DNA of 64,000 nt from Aquimarina sp. MMG016 (lineage in GTDB: Bacteria > Bacteroidota > Bacteroidia > Flavobacteriales > Flavobacteriaceae), in contig NZ_JAGJEA010000005.1 of assembly GCF_018100805.1 (NCBI RefSeq), positions 248,001 through 312,000 on the forward strand, given 5' to 3'. Of this stretch, positions 50,925 to 59,803 are shown in pieces. The position numbers were made by a program, and so were the translations under genes. The first letter of the stretch is position 1. Each line of letters begins with the position of its first letter. The notes beneath the pieces were generated by a model, which saw only the letters and a list, made by a program, of their open reading frames with translations, made no database searches and had not been told where the DNA came from.

Positions 50925-50932
50925 CAAATATA
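50925..50932 (-). promoter_or_regulatory. -7 promoter element TATATTTG for mvaD
   Basis: Exact TAnnTTTG match on the minus strand 20 bp before the mvaD ATG. No clear TTG at -33; the call rests on this core and its position. Confidence 0.45.
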
Positions 50933-51006
50933 AGCGCTGTAGTATATTTACAGCATATTAGTACTAAAAATAAATTGCTATTTTAGTACAACACTAACGC
51001 ATTTAG

Positions 51007-51480
51007 ATGAAAAAGAAGCTTTTTCGTATTGGAATTGCGGTATTTATCTGTTTATTGATTGGTTTTTTGAGCAGTGTCGCTACTCAAACCTCTATTGATA
51101 CTTGGTATGCCACATTACGTAAACCATCGTTTACTCCGCCCAATTGGATTTTTGCTCCGGTATGGTTGATCCTATATATTATGATGGGTGTCGCTGCCGG
51201 AATTGTTTGGAGCAAAGGTTTTTATCATAAATGGGTAAAAGTTGCGTTATATCATTTTGGATTTCAATTGTTACTCAATGCTGCATGGTCCATTTTTTTC
51301 TTTGGATTACAAAACCCGCTAATCGCATTATTGGATATTATAGCCCTTTTTATCCTATTATTGTTTACGATTAGATGGTTTCAAGTAGTAAATACCACTG
51401 CCGCCTACCTACTTATACCTTATGCCACATGGGTTGCTTTTGCGACTGCATTGAATTATGGAATATGGCAACTTAACTAA
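51007..51480 (+). CDS. tspO: TspO/MBR family translocator protein
   Basis: A 157-residue five-helix membrane protein. TWYATLRKPSFTPPNWIFAP, VWLILYIMMGVAAGIVW and LLNAAWSIFFFGLQNPLIAL are the conserved TspO stretches with their many Trp and the Pro-rich loop 1. TspO binds porphyrins and related ligands and is linked to stress and tetrapyrrole control. It is divergent from mvaD and followed after 27 bp by a TetR gene. That arrangement suggests a small stress unit TspO-TetR-SDR. Confidence 0.87.
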   Translation: MKKKLFRIGIAVFICLLIGFLSSVATQTSIDTWYATLRKPSFTPPNWIFAPVWLILYIMMGVAAGIVWSKGFYHKWVKVALYHFGFQLLLNAAWSIFFFGLQNPLIALLDIIALFILLLFTIRWFQVVNTTAAYLLIPYATWVAFATALNYGIWQLN

Positions 51481-51507
51481 ACCAAGAAATAAGGAATAAG
51501 ATTTTTT

Positions 51508-52080
51508 ATGAGTAAAAAAGCTATAGTCTTACAGACTACTTTAGAATTAATTACCAAGCAAGGTATCCGTGCTACGTCTCTTTCACAAATTATCAAAGAA
51601 TCCGGGGTAGCCAATGGAACTGTATATCATCATTTTAAAAATAAAGAAGAAATTATAACCGAATTGTATTTAATGTTGACTCAGGATTTTGGTACTGTTG
51701 TGATGCGTAACATCCCAAAAGATGATATCAAAAAACAATTCACGATAATGTGGCTCAACCTGTTTTATTATTTTGTCAATAACCCACTTGCTTTTGTTTT
51801 CTCTGAACAGATAGCACGTTCTCCTGAGATTCCGCAATCGCTAAAAGACAAAGCTCGAGAATACTATGCTGACATTGAGAGTTATTTTAAAGAAGGTATC
51901 CGTCAAAAAATATTTAAGTCGTACAACACTTTGGTAATGGAAGAATTGTTTTTCGGAAACGTGGTCTCTCTTGTAAAAATTCACGAAAATGAAACGGTAA
52001 AGCTTCAGGAAAAACACATCAATCAGGCTATTGAGATTTCATGGAGAGGTTTTTTAAAGGATAATACAATCATCAGATAG
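51508..52080 (+). CDS. TetR-family transcriptional regulator
   Basis: A 190-residue TetR/AcrR regulator. The helix-turn-helix is ITKQGIRATSLSQIIKESG followed by VANGTVYHHFKNKEEIITEL; the remaining helices (EYYADIESYFKEGIRQKIFK) form the ligand domain, which has no recognisable signature. It lies between tspO and an SDR gene in the same direction and probably controls that unit, as usual for TetR genes. No operator palindrome was evident in the short gaps around it. Confidence 0.87.
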   Translation: MSKKAIVLQTTLELITKQGIRATSLSQIIKESGVANGTVYHHFKNKEEIITELYLMLTQDFGTVVMRNIPKDDIKKQFTIMWLNLFYYFVNNPLAFVFSEQIARSPEIPQSLKDKAREYYADIESYFKEGIRQKIFKSYNTLVMEELFFGNVVSLVKIHENETVKLQEKHINQAIEISWRGFLKDNTIIR

Positions 52081-52110
52081 GTAAACACACACATCTCTAA
52101 ACCTCAATAA

Positions 52111-52941
52111 GTGATAAAAACTATACTCATTACAGGAACCAGTAGCGGAATTGGTCGTGCTATAGCTACTTACTTTTCTGAAAGAAACTGGAATGTTGCC
52201 GCTACTATGCGTAAACCTGATAAAGAAACAGAGCTTCAACATCTAAAAAACATAAAACTCTATCCCTTGGATGTTGTTGATCAAAACAGTATCCAAACCG
52301 CCATAAATGATATCATAAAAGATTTTGATAAAATTGATGTTGTAGTCAACAATGCGGGATATGGTGCTGTAGGTATTTTTGAGAAATCTGAACATAAAGA
52401 TATTCAAAAACAGTTTGATGTCAACGTTTTTGGATTAATGAATGTAACGAGATATATTTTACCACATTTCAGAAAAAACCACAACGGCACTATCATTAAC
52501 ATCACTTCTGTAGGTGGTAGAATTACTTTTCCTCTATATTCTGTATATCACGGCACGAAATGGGCTGTAGAAGGATTTGCAGAAGCATTACAATTTGAAT
52601 TAAAGCCATTTAATATCAAAGTCAAGAATGTAGAACCGGGAGCTATCAAAACTGATTTCTATGATCGCTCTCAGGAATTGTTTCAGAATCCGGAAATCGC
52701 AGATTATGATGACTATGAAAAAATAACCTTTGCTAATACTCAAAAAGCTGGTAAAGATGCTCCGGGTCCAGAAATCGTAGCTAAGACTGTTTATAAAGCA
52801 GCGAATAGCAAAAGTTTTAAATTGAGATATCCCGTAGGGCCATCAGCCGGCCTTTTTTTAATGCTTCGTAAACTTATTCCCCTTTCTTGGTTTACCAAAA
52901 TGGTAAGCTCGGTGGTAGAAAGAGGGTATGATAAGCAATAG
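52111..52941 (+). CDS. Short-chain dehydrogenase/reductase
   Basis: A 276-residue classical SDR, starting at a GTG. The nucleotide motif TGTSSGIGRAIA is followed by RKPDKE, suggesting NADPH. NNAGYG marks the core, and Ser of ITSVGG with YHGTKWAVEG (Tyr-x3-Lys) forms the catalytic set. A C-terminal extension with a hydrophobic end (GPSAGLFLMLRKLIPLSWF) suggests membrane contact. The substrate is unknown. It is the last gene of the tspO-tetR group. Confidence 0.85.
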   Translation: MIKTILITGTSSGIGRAIATYFSERNWNVAATMRKPDKETELQHLKNIKLYPLDVVDQNSIQTAINDIIKDFDKIDVVVNNAGYGAVGIFEKSEHKDIQKQFDVNVFGLMNVTRYILPHFRKNHNGTIINITSVGGRITFPLYSVYHGTKWAVEGFAEALQFELKPFNIKVKNVEPGAIKTDFYDRSQELFQNPEIADYDDYEKITFANTQKAGKDAPGPEIVAKTVYKAANSKSFKLRYPVGPSAGLFLMLRKLIPLSWFTKMVSSVVERGYDKQ

Positions 52942-53021
52942 CTTTATAATCTTTATTTAATTAAAAAAGGTAACATTTTTCTACTTCAATACATTAAAGC
53001 TGTTAATTGAAAAAAGCAGGT

Positions 53022-53645
53022 ATGATGCGTATTGTAATTATTGAGGAACAAATTGGCGTTTTAAAAACCTATAGAGAAGTTATTAATAATTCTTCTGCAC
53101 ACAAAGTAATTGGAGAATTTAGAAATCACAAATCTGCAGTTACAGAACTTGAATATCTAAATCCAGATATTATCATAACTGACATTGCTGTATCTGGGAT
53201 TCAAGGAATAGAGTATATCAAAGAAATGGTTCCTAAATCAAAAATATTAGTTGTCACAATGGCTGAAAATACAAAATACGTTTTTGAAACCTTGCGCGCC
53301 GGAGCAACCGGTTTTATTACCAAAACCTATATCAAACAACAAATTACAGAAGCACTCATAAAATTATCTAATGGAGGTGCACCATTAAGTGACACCATTT
53401 CGAGATTGGTAGTAGAATCTTTCCAGCAAAAAAAGTTTGACCAATTGACCAATAGAGAAAATGAAGTCCTTTTTATACTTTCTCAAGGAAAAAGCTATTC
53501 TAAAATTGCAGAAGAACTATATGTCAGTATCAATACCATTAAAATGCATGTGCGCAATATTTATGAAAAATTACAAGTAACAAATAGGGATGAAATTATT
53601 AAACTTATGAATAGGCAAGAAAAATATAATTTGGCGGTTGCATAA
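53022..53645 (+). CDS. NarL/LuxR-type orphan response regulator
   Basis: A 207-residue regulator. The start is placed at the ATG 53022, with GCAGG upstream; a TTG at 53007 would add five residues. The receiver has an acidic pair Glu8-Glu9 in place of the usual Asp pair, the phosphorylation site Asp54 (PDIIITDIAVSG), Thr79 and Lys101, so phosphorylation is likely retained. The C-terminal LuxR helix-turn-helix is LTNRENEVLFILSQGKSYSK and EELYVSINTIKMHVRNIYEK. No histidine kinase is adjacent. It ends in a hairpin terminator. Confidence 0.87.
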   Translation: MMRIVIIEEQIGVLKTYREVINNSSAHKVIGEFRNHKSAVTELEYLNPDIIITDIAVSGIQGIEYIKEMVPKSKILVVTMAENTKYVFETLRAGATGFITKTYIKQQITEALIKLSNGGAPLSDTISRLVVESFQQKKFDQLTNRENEVLFILSQGKSYSKIAEELYVSINTIKMHVRNIYEKLQVTNRDEIIKLMNRQEKYNLAVA

Positions 53646-53675
53646 ATAAAGCAGCTAGAAAGCTGCTTTATTTAT
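53642..53675. terminator. Bidirectional hairpin terminator
   Basis: 15-bp perfect stem (ATAAATAAAGCAGCT / AGCTGCTTTATTTAT) with an AGAA loop, starting inside the stop codon of the response regulator and lying 20 bp before the end of the convergent secreted protein gene. Confidence 0.93.
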
Positions 53676-53695
53676 AATATTTATGATTTTTAACC

Positions 53696-54484
53696 CTAAT
53701 TGAATGCAATCTTTACACATGCGTCTTTATATAAATCTTTTAAGACAAATTCAATAGCTTTTCTGGCGCTCTGAGCTTTTCCTAGTGAGCCTCCTTTAAA
53801 AGTGAGTTTTCCGGTTGATCGATTCCAATAAAACTCATTACTATTAGACTTAATAATTCGCTTATTATCTTTGCTTGTTACCTGAAAAGCATCAAACTCC
53901 TGACTATACTCTAATCCTGAAGGAAAATATACTTCTGTTACAAATTTTGTGGAGCCTTTTTCATACACATAGCAAACACATTCTCCAATATCTTTTGCTT
54001 CAGAAACCCTAACCATATTATTTTGTACAATTTTCCACCCCCCATTTATTCTTACTCCAACAATATCCATTAACATTGTTCCCTTTTCTGCAAGCCTCTT
54101 ATCTATACTAGATTCAAAATTTATAACAGCAGAAATAATACCCGCTCTTTCTTTTTGAGTCTGAAAAACGATTTTATCTAACGTCATTTTAAAATCATAA
54201 TTGTCATCATCAATAATATCATCTAATTGTGAGGAAATATCTTTTTTCTCATACGTTTTCCTGACTAAAGCTCCAGAAAGATTAACATATACGGTATTTC
54301 CACTATACTTCTCGTCAAACAACCCTAAAACATCATTTTTTTTGGTCCCCTGATTTAGAGCATTGATCTTGTTAATGTAATCCATTAACAATTTTTTTAT
54401 AGGTTCTTCATTGACTGTGGCATAGCTTTGGTGTAAACCACTAAACAAAAACAAAACAACAAGAGTAAAAGTAATTTTTTTCAT
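53696..54484 (-). CDS. Secreted protein of unknown function with NTF2/SnoaL-like fold
   Basis: A 262-residue protein with signal peptide MKKITFTLVVLFLFSGLHQSYA. The first half has the shape of a nuclear-transport-factor-2-like domain (LLMDYINKINALNQGTKKND, and later VGVRINGGWKIVQNNMVRVS, a typical SnoaL-like end). The second half (VCYVYEKGSTKFVTEVYFPS) has no known signature. Cys in DIGECVCYV and in DACVKIAF could form disulfides. It is convergent with the response regulator, from which it is separated by a shared terminator. Function unknown. Confidence 0.72.
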   Translation of the reverse strand: MKKITFTLVVLFLFSGLHQSYATVNEEPIKKLLMDYINKINALNQGTKKNDVLGLFDEKYSGNTVYVNLSGALVRKTYEKKDISSQLDDIIDDDNYDFKMTLDKIVFQTQKERAGIISAVINFESSIDKRLAEKGTMLMDIVGVRINGGWKIVQNNMVRVSEAKDIGECVCYVYEKGSTKFVTEVYFPSGLEYSQEFDAFQVTSKDNKRIIKSNSNEFYWNRSTGKLTFKGGSLGKAQSARKAIEFVLKDLYKDACVKIAFN

Positions 54485-54565
54485 CTTTCATAAGGAATTA
54501 GTTAAACCTTAATAAGGTACAAAAAATTACTCAGAACAACTAATCAAAGGCTTTATAATTTTATG

Positions 54566-55117
54566 TTATAAATTACTTAATTCCAGTAATTTAGATACTG
54601 TTTTTAAGTTCCTTGTAGTAGCTGTGCATTGTAGTTTCTTTTCGAAAAAATTGTTGTTTAATTTTGTTCTTCCATAGCCGTTAGCAGCAAAGAAATAGAC
54701 TGCATTTTTGGTGATTACATATTCTTCTGGCTCATAAGAAGTAGAGGTAAGCTCTTCTACAGCTGAAGCATCAGACTCTCCGGAAAGCAGGGTGAAATAC
54801 ATTTTTTTGTCTTCAATTTCTCCGCTGTCAAGTCTTTCTCTATAAGGATTATTTTGATGAATTTTTGCTAAAGTATCTCGCGTCAAGACTAAAACAGGAA
54901 CGTCAAAACCAAAACGATCTTCAATACCCTTATGAATTAAAATACTTAGCGAACCTGTTGTCTGAGAAGCGCTTTGAAAAACAACATTACCACTTTGGAT
55001 ATAGGTTATTACAGAAGTAAAACCTAGATTCTCAAACATAGTCTTAAGATCAATCATTTTGATCTTTTTCTGACCACTGACATTAATCCCACGTAGCAAA
55101 GCGATATATGTTTTCAT
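54566..55117 (-). CDS. DUF1697 family protein
   Basis: A 183-residue cytosolic protein of the DUF1697 family: MKTYIALLRGINVSGQKKIK, then LKTMFENLGFTSVITYIQSG and NVVFQS are the hallmark N-terminal stretches, and AANGYGRTKLNNNFFEKKLQ closes it. No catalytic residue is assigned in this family. It follows a BaiN-like flavoprotein by 1 bp and is the last gene of a four-gene minus-strand run with GDPD and glutaryl-CoA dehydrogenase. Confidence 0.85.
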   Translation of the reverse strand: MKTYIALLRGINVSGQKKIKMIDLKTMFENLGFTSVITYIQSGNVVFQSASQTTGSLSILIHKGIEDRFGFDVPVLVLTRDTLAKIHQNNPYRERLDSGEIEDKKMYFTLLSGESDASAVEELTSTSYEPEEYVITKNAVYFFAANGYGRTKLNNNFFEKKLQCTATTRNLKTVSKLLELSNL

Positions 55118-55118
55118 A

Positions 55119-56330
55119 TTATTTAGAAGTTATAGCTTGAGCTGCAATATAGGCTCCTGTCCAAGCATTCTGAAAATTAAATCCTCCTGTGATGGCATCA
55201 ATATTCAACACCTCTCCTGCAAAGTACAAATTTTGATATTTTTTACTTTCGAAAGTTTTAAAATTCACTTCTTTTAAATCAACCCCACCAGCAGTTACGA
55301 ATTCCTCTTTAAAAGTACTTTTCCCTTTTACCTGAAAAATGCTTTGAGTCAATTGCTCTGATAATGTTTTAAGTTGAAATTTATTAACATCTGCCCATCT
55401 TGTGTCATTATTGATTCCTGAAGCAGCAACCAGGCTTTGCCACAATCTTTTAGGCAATTCAAATTGGGCATATTTATGTACCTGTTGCTTAGCATTAGCA
55501 TCCTTAAGCTCTTTTAATTCTGAAACTATTTCCTGAGCTTTATAAAACTGAAGCCAATTGACTTCTATCTCAAAATTATAGTCAAAAGCATTAAGTTCTA
55601 TGGCTCCCCAAGCAGAAAGCTTTAAAATTGCCGGGCCGCTCATTCCCCAATGCGTAATAAGCAAAGGCCCTTCACTCGATAATTTAGAATTTCTAACCTT
55701 AACTGAAGCATTGGTAGCTACTCCCGGTAAATCCTTAATTCTGGAGTCTTTGATATTAAAAGTAAATAAAGAGGGTACGGCTTCTACAATAGTATGATTA
55801 AGATTTTCTAGTAAATTCCATATTTTAGGATTACTACCAGTAGCAATCATCAATTTTTTGGTGCTAAAATCACCTTGATTTGTTTTTAATATCCAGGAAT
55901 CCTCCTCTTTGCTAAAATTCTTTACGGCATGACTCTTTAGAATTTCTATCTGCAATCGTTTCGCTTCTTTCAGAAAACAATCAATAATTGTCTGTGAAGA
56001 ATCAGAAACCGGAAATATTCTTCCGTCTTCTTCAATTTTTAACGCTACTCCACGATTATCAAACCACTCCATCGTATCACCAGTCATAAAAGTATGAAAA
56101 GGCCCTTTCAGTTCTTTTTCTCCTCTAGGGTAATTCTTTGTCAATTCATTAGGGATAAATTCGGCATGGGTCACATTACATCGACCCCCACCAGAAACCC
56201 TAACCTTGGATAAGACTTCTTTTCCGCGTTCTAGAATAGCGATTTTGAGCTTTGGATTATTTTCAGCTACATTAATTGCAGTAAAAAAACCGGCAGCTCC
56301 GCCACCAACTATGATGAGATCATATTGCAT
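55119..56330 (-). CDS. BaiN/HI0933-family FAD-dependent oxidoreductase
   Basis: A 403-residue flavoprotein. MQYDLIIVGGGAAGFFTAIN is the FAD-binding loop, VRVSGGGRCNVTHA the family-specific motif and ATGSNPKIW, VTAGGVDLKEVN and FAGEVLNIDAITGGFN-type segments the rest of the HI0933-like signature. The enzyme class includes BaiN-type reductases of 3-oxo-delta-4 steroids and uncharacterised relatives. It is co-directional with DUF1697 (1-bp gap) and with GDPD, whose end overlaps its ATG by 1 nt. The substrate is unknown. Confidence 0.85.
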   Translation of the reverse strand: MQYDLIIVGGGAAGFFTAINVAENNPKLKIAILERGKEVLSKVRVSGGGRCNVTHAEFIPNELTKNYPRGEKELKGPFHTFMTGDTMEWFDNRGVALKIEEDGRIFPVSDSSQTIIDCFLKEAKRLQIEILKSHAVKNFSKEEDSWILKTNQGDFSTKKLMIATGSNPKIWNLLENLNHTIVEAVPSLFTFNIKDSRIKDLPGVATNASVKVRNSKLSSEGPLLITHWGMSGPAILKLSAWGAIELNAFDYNFEIEVNWLQFYKAQEIVSELKELKDANAKQQVHKYAQFELPKRLWQSLVAASGINNDTRWADVNKFQLKTLSEQLTQSIFQVKGKSTFKEEFVTAGGVDLKEVNFKTFESKKYQNLYFAGEVLNIDAITGGFNFQNAWTGAYIAAQAITSK

Positions 56331-57007
56331 TATGCAAAATTAGGAAAATCAGTTATGATTCCATCTACCTTCCAGTCTTTTGATTGTTGCATTTTCAATT
56401 TATCATTTACAGTCCAAACATATACTTGGAACCCTTTTGATTTAGCCAAATCAACTTCTTTTTTAGTGAGCGAATAAACAGGCGGATGTATCGAGAATGT
56501 ATCCAAAGCTTCTGCAATGGACACCACACTAAAAATATCATCTTCTGTTAAAACACCTAGCTTATATTTAGAAGTTATTCTTTTTATCTGAAATAACTGC
56601 GAATGATCAAAACTTGATAAAATGAAATGATTGTAGTCCCAACTATAATTTTTAATATACTTTTCTAAAAGTTCTATGGTAGGTATAGCCGTTCCTATTC
56701 CTTTTAATTCTATGTTTAGAACACATTTTCCATCTATCAGATCTAGTACCTGATCTAATTTTGGAATTCTATAACCTTCAGGAGTTCTAAATCTTTTTAA
56801 CTCTGACCAGGTAAACTCTGATACTTTTCCTTTGCCATTGGTAGTCCTTTCTAATGTATGATCATGTATAACGACCAACTCACTTGATTTACACCTATGA
56901 ACATCAATTTCGATTCCATCTACACCTTGTTTCAGTGCTTCTGTAATAGATTCTAACGTGTTTTCGGCAACTAGTCCCGCTGCCCCACGATGACCAAATA
57001 TTTTCAC
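56330..57007 (-). CDS. Glycerophosphodiester phosphodiesterase
   Basis: A 225-residue TIM-barrel GDPD. FGHRGAAGLVAENTLES carries the catalytic His-Arg and Glu-Asn pair, GIEIDVHRC the metal Glu-Asp and VVIHDHTLERTTNG the second catalytic His. Near the C-terminus VYVWTVNDKLKMQ is the typical W-T-V-N-D motif. No signal peptide, so it acts in the cytosol on glycerophosphodiesters from lipid turnover. It lies between the BaiN-like gene and glutaryl-CoA dehydrogenase (7-bp gap). Confidence 0.88.
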   Translation of the reverse strand: MKIFGHRGAAGLVAENTLESITEALKQGVDGIEIDVHRCKSSELVVIHDHTLERTTNGKGKVSEFTWSELKRFRTPEGYRIPKLDQVLDLIDGKCVLNIELKGIGTAIPTIELLEKYIKNYSWDYNHFILSSFDHSQLFQIKRITSKYKLGVLTEDDIFSVVSIAEALDTFSIHPPVYSLTKKEVDLAKSKGFQVYVWTVNDKLKMQQSKDWKVDGIITDFPNFA

Positions 57008-57014
57008 TTCTTAT

Positions 57015-58193
57015 TTATTTAAAAGCAGAAATTCCTGTTATATCCATACCTGTGATTAACAAATGAATGTCATGAGTTCCTTCATAAGTAATTACACTTT
57101 CTAAATTCATCATATGACGCATAATACTATATTCTCCTGTAATACCCATTCCACCGAGGATTTGTCGTGCTTCTCTGGCAATTTTGATTGCCATATCTAC
57201 ATTATTACGTTTAGCCATAGAAATCTGAGCAGAAGTGGCTTTACCTTCATTTCGTAATACTCCTAATCTCCATGCTAATAGCTGCGCTTTGGTGATTTCG
57301 GTAATCATTTCTGCCAGTTTCTTTTGTTGTAATTGTGTTCCTCCTATAGGTTTATCAAACTGTATACGTTCTTTAGAATAACGCAAAGCCGTATCATAAC
57401 AATCCATTGCTGCGCCAATAGCACCCCAAGCGATCCCAAAACGTGCCGAATCTAGACATCCTAATGGAGCTCCTAATCCACTTTTACCAGGTAAAAGATT
57501 TTCTTTAGGCACTTTTACATTATCAAAAATCAATTCTCCGGTTGCAGAAGCTCTTAGCGACCATTTATTATGAGTCTCAGGAGTAGAAAAACCTTCCATT
57601 CCTCGTTCCACTACTAATCCGTGAATTCTTCCTTCTTCATTTTTTGCCCAAACTACTGCAATATCAGCAAAAGGAGCATTAGATATCCATAGTTTAGCTC
57701 CATTTAATAGATAATGATCTCCTTTATCTTTAAAATTAGTTGTCATCCCCCCAGGATTAGATCCATGATCAGGCTCCGTAAGACCGAAACATCCCATAAA
57801 TTCTCCTGATGCTAATTTAGGAAGGTATTTTTTACGCTGTTCTTCTGAACCATATTTCCAGATTGGATACATTACTAATGACGATTGCACAGAAGATGTA
57901 GATCGTACTCCAGAGTCTCCTCTTTCGATCTCCTGCATAATCAGACCATAACTGATTTGATCCAAACCAGCTCCGCCATATTCCTCAGGGATATAAGGCC
58001 CAAAAGCCCCAATTTCTGCCAAACCTTTGATAATTTGATTCGGAAATTCTGCACGTTGCGCATATTCTTCAATAATAGGCGATACTTCGCGTTTTACCCA
58101 ACTGCGGGCTGCATCACGAACCAATTTATGTTCATCACTCAATAATTCATCAAGGTTATAATAGTCAGGAGCTTCAAAAAGGTCTGGTTTCAT
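57015..58193 (-). CDS. Glutaryl-CoA dehydrogenase-like acyl-CoA dehydrogenase
   Basis: A 392-residue acyl-CoA dehydrogenase. GLTEPDHGSNPGGMTTNFKD is the FAD/substrate motif, and Glu371 in TYEGTHDIHL is the catalytic base. Arg97 in DSGVRSTSSVQSSLVMYP sits where glutaryl-CoA dehydrogenases keep their carboxylate-binding Arg. This favours the decarboxylating glutaryl-CoA enzyme of lysine/tryptophan degradation over other acyl-CoA dehydrogenases. Residues 371 and 97 are both intact. It leads the minus-strand run with GDPD, BaiN-like and DUF1697 genes; no other catabolic genes are nearby. Confidence 0.83.
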   Translation of the reverse strand: MKPDLFEAPDYYNLDELLSDEHKLVRDAARSWVKREVSPIIEEYAQRAEFPNQIIKGLAEIGAFGPYIPEEYGGAGLDQISYGLIMQEIERGDSGVRSTSSVQSSLVMYPIWKYGSEEQRKKYLPKLASGEFMGCFGLTEPDHGSNPGGMTTNFKDKGDHYLLNGAKLWISNAPFADIAVVWAKNEEGRIHGLVVERGMEGFSTPETHNKWSLRASATGELIFDNVKVPKENLLPGKSGLGAPLGCLDSARFGIAWGAIGAAMDCYDTALRYSKERIQFDKPIGGTQLQQKKLAEMITEITKAQLLAWRLGVLRNEGKATSAQISMAKRNNVDMAIKIAREARQILGGMGITGEYSIMRHMMNLESVITYEGTHDIHLLITGMDITGISAFK

Positions 58194-58576
58194 TTAAAAT
58201 TATTTTATAGTATTATCAAAATCAAGATCGTTAAACCGTCAACAAATGTAATTAATGGAAAAAGAGCAACCAATTTTTTTGACATTTTTAAAAAAACTAG
58301 AAAAAGATTAATAATTATACATATCATCAGTTAACACTTCTTTAATACCTTTATCCTTTGCATTAGCGAAGAAATCCGTGTATAAATTCCGCAGTTTACA
58401 ACTTTTTTCTACACTTATTTAAGGCATTAAAACATCTTCAATCTAACCTTTTCAATTCTTAAATAATTGTTTTTCAGAGTATTAACGTCCTGTTCTACAT
58501 ATCCCTAATTGCTGTGGCATAATTATTCTATACTAACTAAGCGTAACAAAATTTTAAAATCTTAAAGGAAATAACC
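58194..58576. other. 383-bp intergenic region between divergent genes
   Basis: AT-rich and without a gene. It serves as promoter DNA for glutaryl-CoA dehydrogenase to the left and the small secreted protein to the right. No convincing TAnnTTTG element or hairpin was seen on either strand. Confidence 0.4.
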
Positions 58577-58888
58577 ATGAAAAATTTATTTGTATTACCA
58601 ATCTTAGCATTAGTATTATTATTAGGAACTCAAAATAGCTATGCTCAGGAAACAGCATCTAACGATCAGGATGAGATTACAGTAGCTCAAGAGAAATATA
58701 TTGATCTTGCTGTCGAGAATTTGCCACAATCTGTGCTAGATGCTGTTGCTCGAGATTTTAAAGGATCTACTATTAGCAAAGCTGCTGCGAAAGAAGATGC
58801 TTCAGAATTTAAACTAGAACTAGCCAAAGAAGATGGGGAAACAGTTGAAGTATACTGTGACGCTGAAGGAAATTGGATCACCAAGTAA
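58577..58888 (+). CDS. Small secreted PepSY-like protein
   Basis: A 103-residue protein with signal peptide KNLFVLPILALVLLLGTQNS, cut near SYAQE. The mature chain LPQSVLDAVARDFKGSTISK-AAAKEDASEFKLELAKEDGE-TVEVYCDAEGNWI looks like one PepSY-like/beta-lactamase-inhibitor-like unit (DUF2874 type). The single Cys (VYCDAEG) is not expected to pair. It is a free-standing gene. A binding or inhibitory role in the periplasm is the usual guess for the fold. Confidence 0.7.
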   Translation: MKNLFVLPILALVLLLGTQNSYAQETASNDQDEITVAQEKYIDLAVENLPQSVLDAVARDFKGSTISKAAAKEDASEFKLELAKEDGETVEVYCDAEGNWITK

Positions 58889-58980
58889 CTAAACCACCAA
58901 ATAGTAATAACTAACCAAAATTAAGTGAGTTATCCATATTATTTTATAGCTGACTAACAATAGAGTGATTGAATTTTCAG

Positions 58981-59013
58981 AAAGGGAGGATCGTTATGGT
59001 TCTCCTTTTCCTT
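58981..59013 (+). terminator. Candidate intrinsic terminator
   Basis: AAAGGGAG (58981-58988) and CTCCTTTT (59002-59009) form an 8-bp stem with one G-T pair and a 13-nt loop, followed by T-rich DNA. It lies about 90 bp after the small secreted gene and could end its transcript. Confidence 0.55.
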
Positions 59014-59024
59014 TTACAATAATA

Positions 59025-59738
59025 TTACATTTTTAAATAAAATTCCTTTGTTAAATCTATATAATCACTAGTATAATTATGGCGTGAGTGTTCTATGATC
59101 AATTCATTAATGTCTACCGATATTTGATCAAAACCTAATAACAAAAGACTTCTTTTAATTTCTGAATCTGGAGTACCTTTTACCCTAGTGATTTTCTGAG
59201 GAAACAATTTTACTTTTTCGGCAATGTCAATTGCTCTTTGCTCTTCTTTATATGGTAAAACTATAGCTAATTTGCCTTGATTTGATAATAATGAAACACC
59301 ACCCATCAAAATATGTTCTAAAGGAAGTGCATCTTCAAATCTTGCCACATCTCTTTTAGTATCTGTAGTTTTATAATCTTCTGTATAAAAAGGAGGGTTA
59401 CTAATCAAAAGATCATACTCATCTTCAATCTCTTCAACAAACTCCTGAAAAGATGCGTGGTAGCAGAATAATCGATCTCCCCAAGACGAAGCTTCAAAAT
59501 TCTCAACTGCCTGTTCATAAGCATCTGAGTCAATCTCTAAAGCGTCTATAATTTCTGCATCAGAGCGTTGTGCCATCATCAAAGCAACAACTCCAGTTCC
59601 TGTACCAACATCCAAAATTGATCCAATATTATTATCTATCGGTGCCCAAGCACCTAACAACACCCCATCAGTGCCTATTTTCATAGCACAACGATCTTGA
59701 TGAACGGTAAATTGTTTAAATTCAAAAGGTTTATTCAT
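59025..59738 (-). CDS. trmN6: tRNA1(Val) adenine-N6 methyltransferase, TrmN6-like
   Basis: A 237-residue methyltransferase from the ATG at 59738; the reading frame runs on to 59780, but the N-terminus MNKPFEFKQFTVHQDRCAMK is that of the family. VLLGAWAPI follows, then ILDVGTGTGVVALMMAQRS is SAM motif I, and DLLISNPPFYTEDY carries the NPPF active site for an amino group on adenine. It would methylate A37 of tRNA-Val in the YfiC/TrmN6 manner. It follows rimM by 66 bp from this start and belongs to the rpsP group. Confidence 0.85.
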   Translation of the reverse strand: MNKPFEFKQFTVHQDRCAMKIGTDGVLLGAWAPIDNNIGSILDVGTGTGVVALMMAQRSDAEIIDALEIDSDAYEQAVENFEASSWGDRLFCYHASFQEFVEEIEDEYDLLISNPPFYTEDYKTTDTKRDVARFEDALPLEHILMGGVSLLSNQGKLAIVLPYKEEQRAIDIAEKVKLFPQKITRVKGTPDSEIKRSLLLLGFDQISVDINELIIEHSRHNYTSDYIDLTKEFYLKM

Positions 59739-59803
59739 AGTTATCTTAAAACCGGCAGAAGAAATTCCAATCTGCATCAAGAGAACAAAAATATTAGCTT
59801 AAT

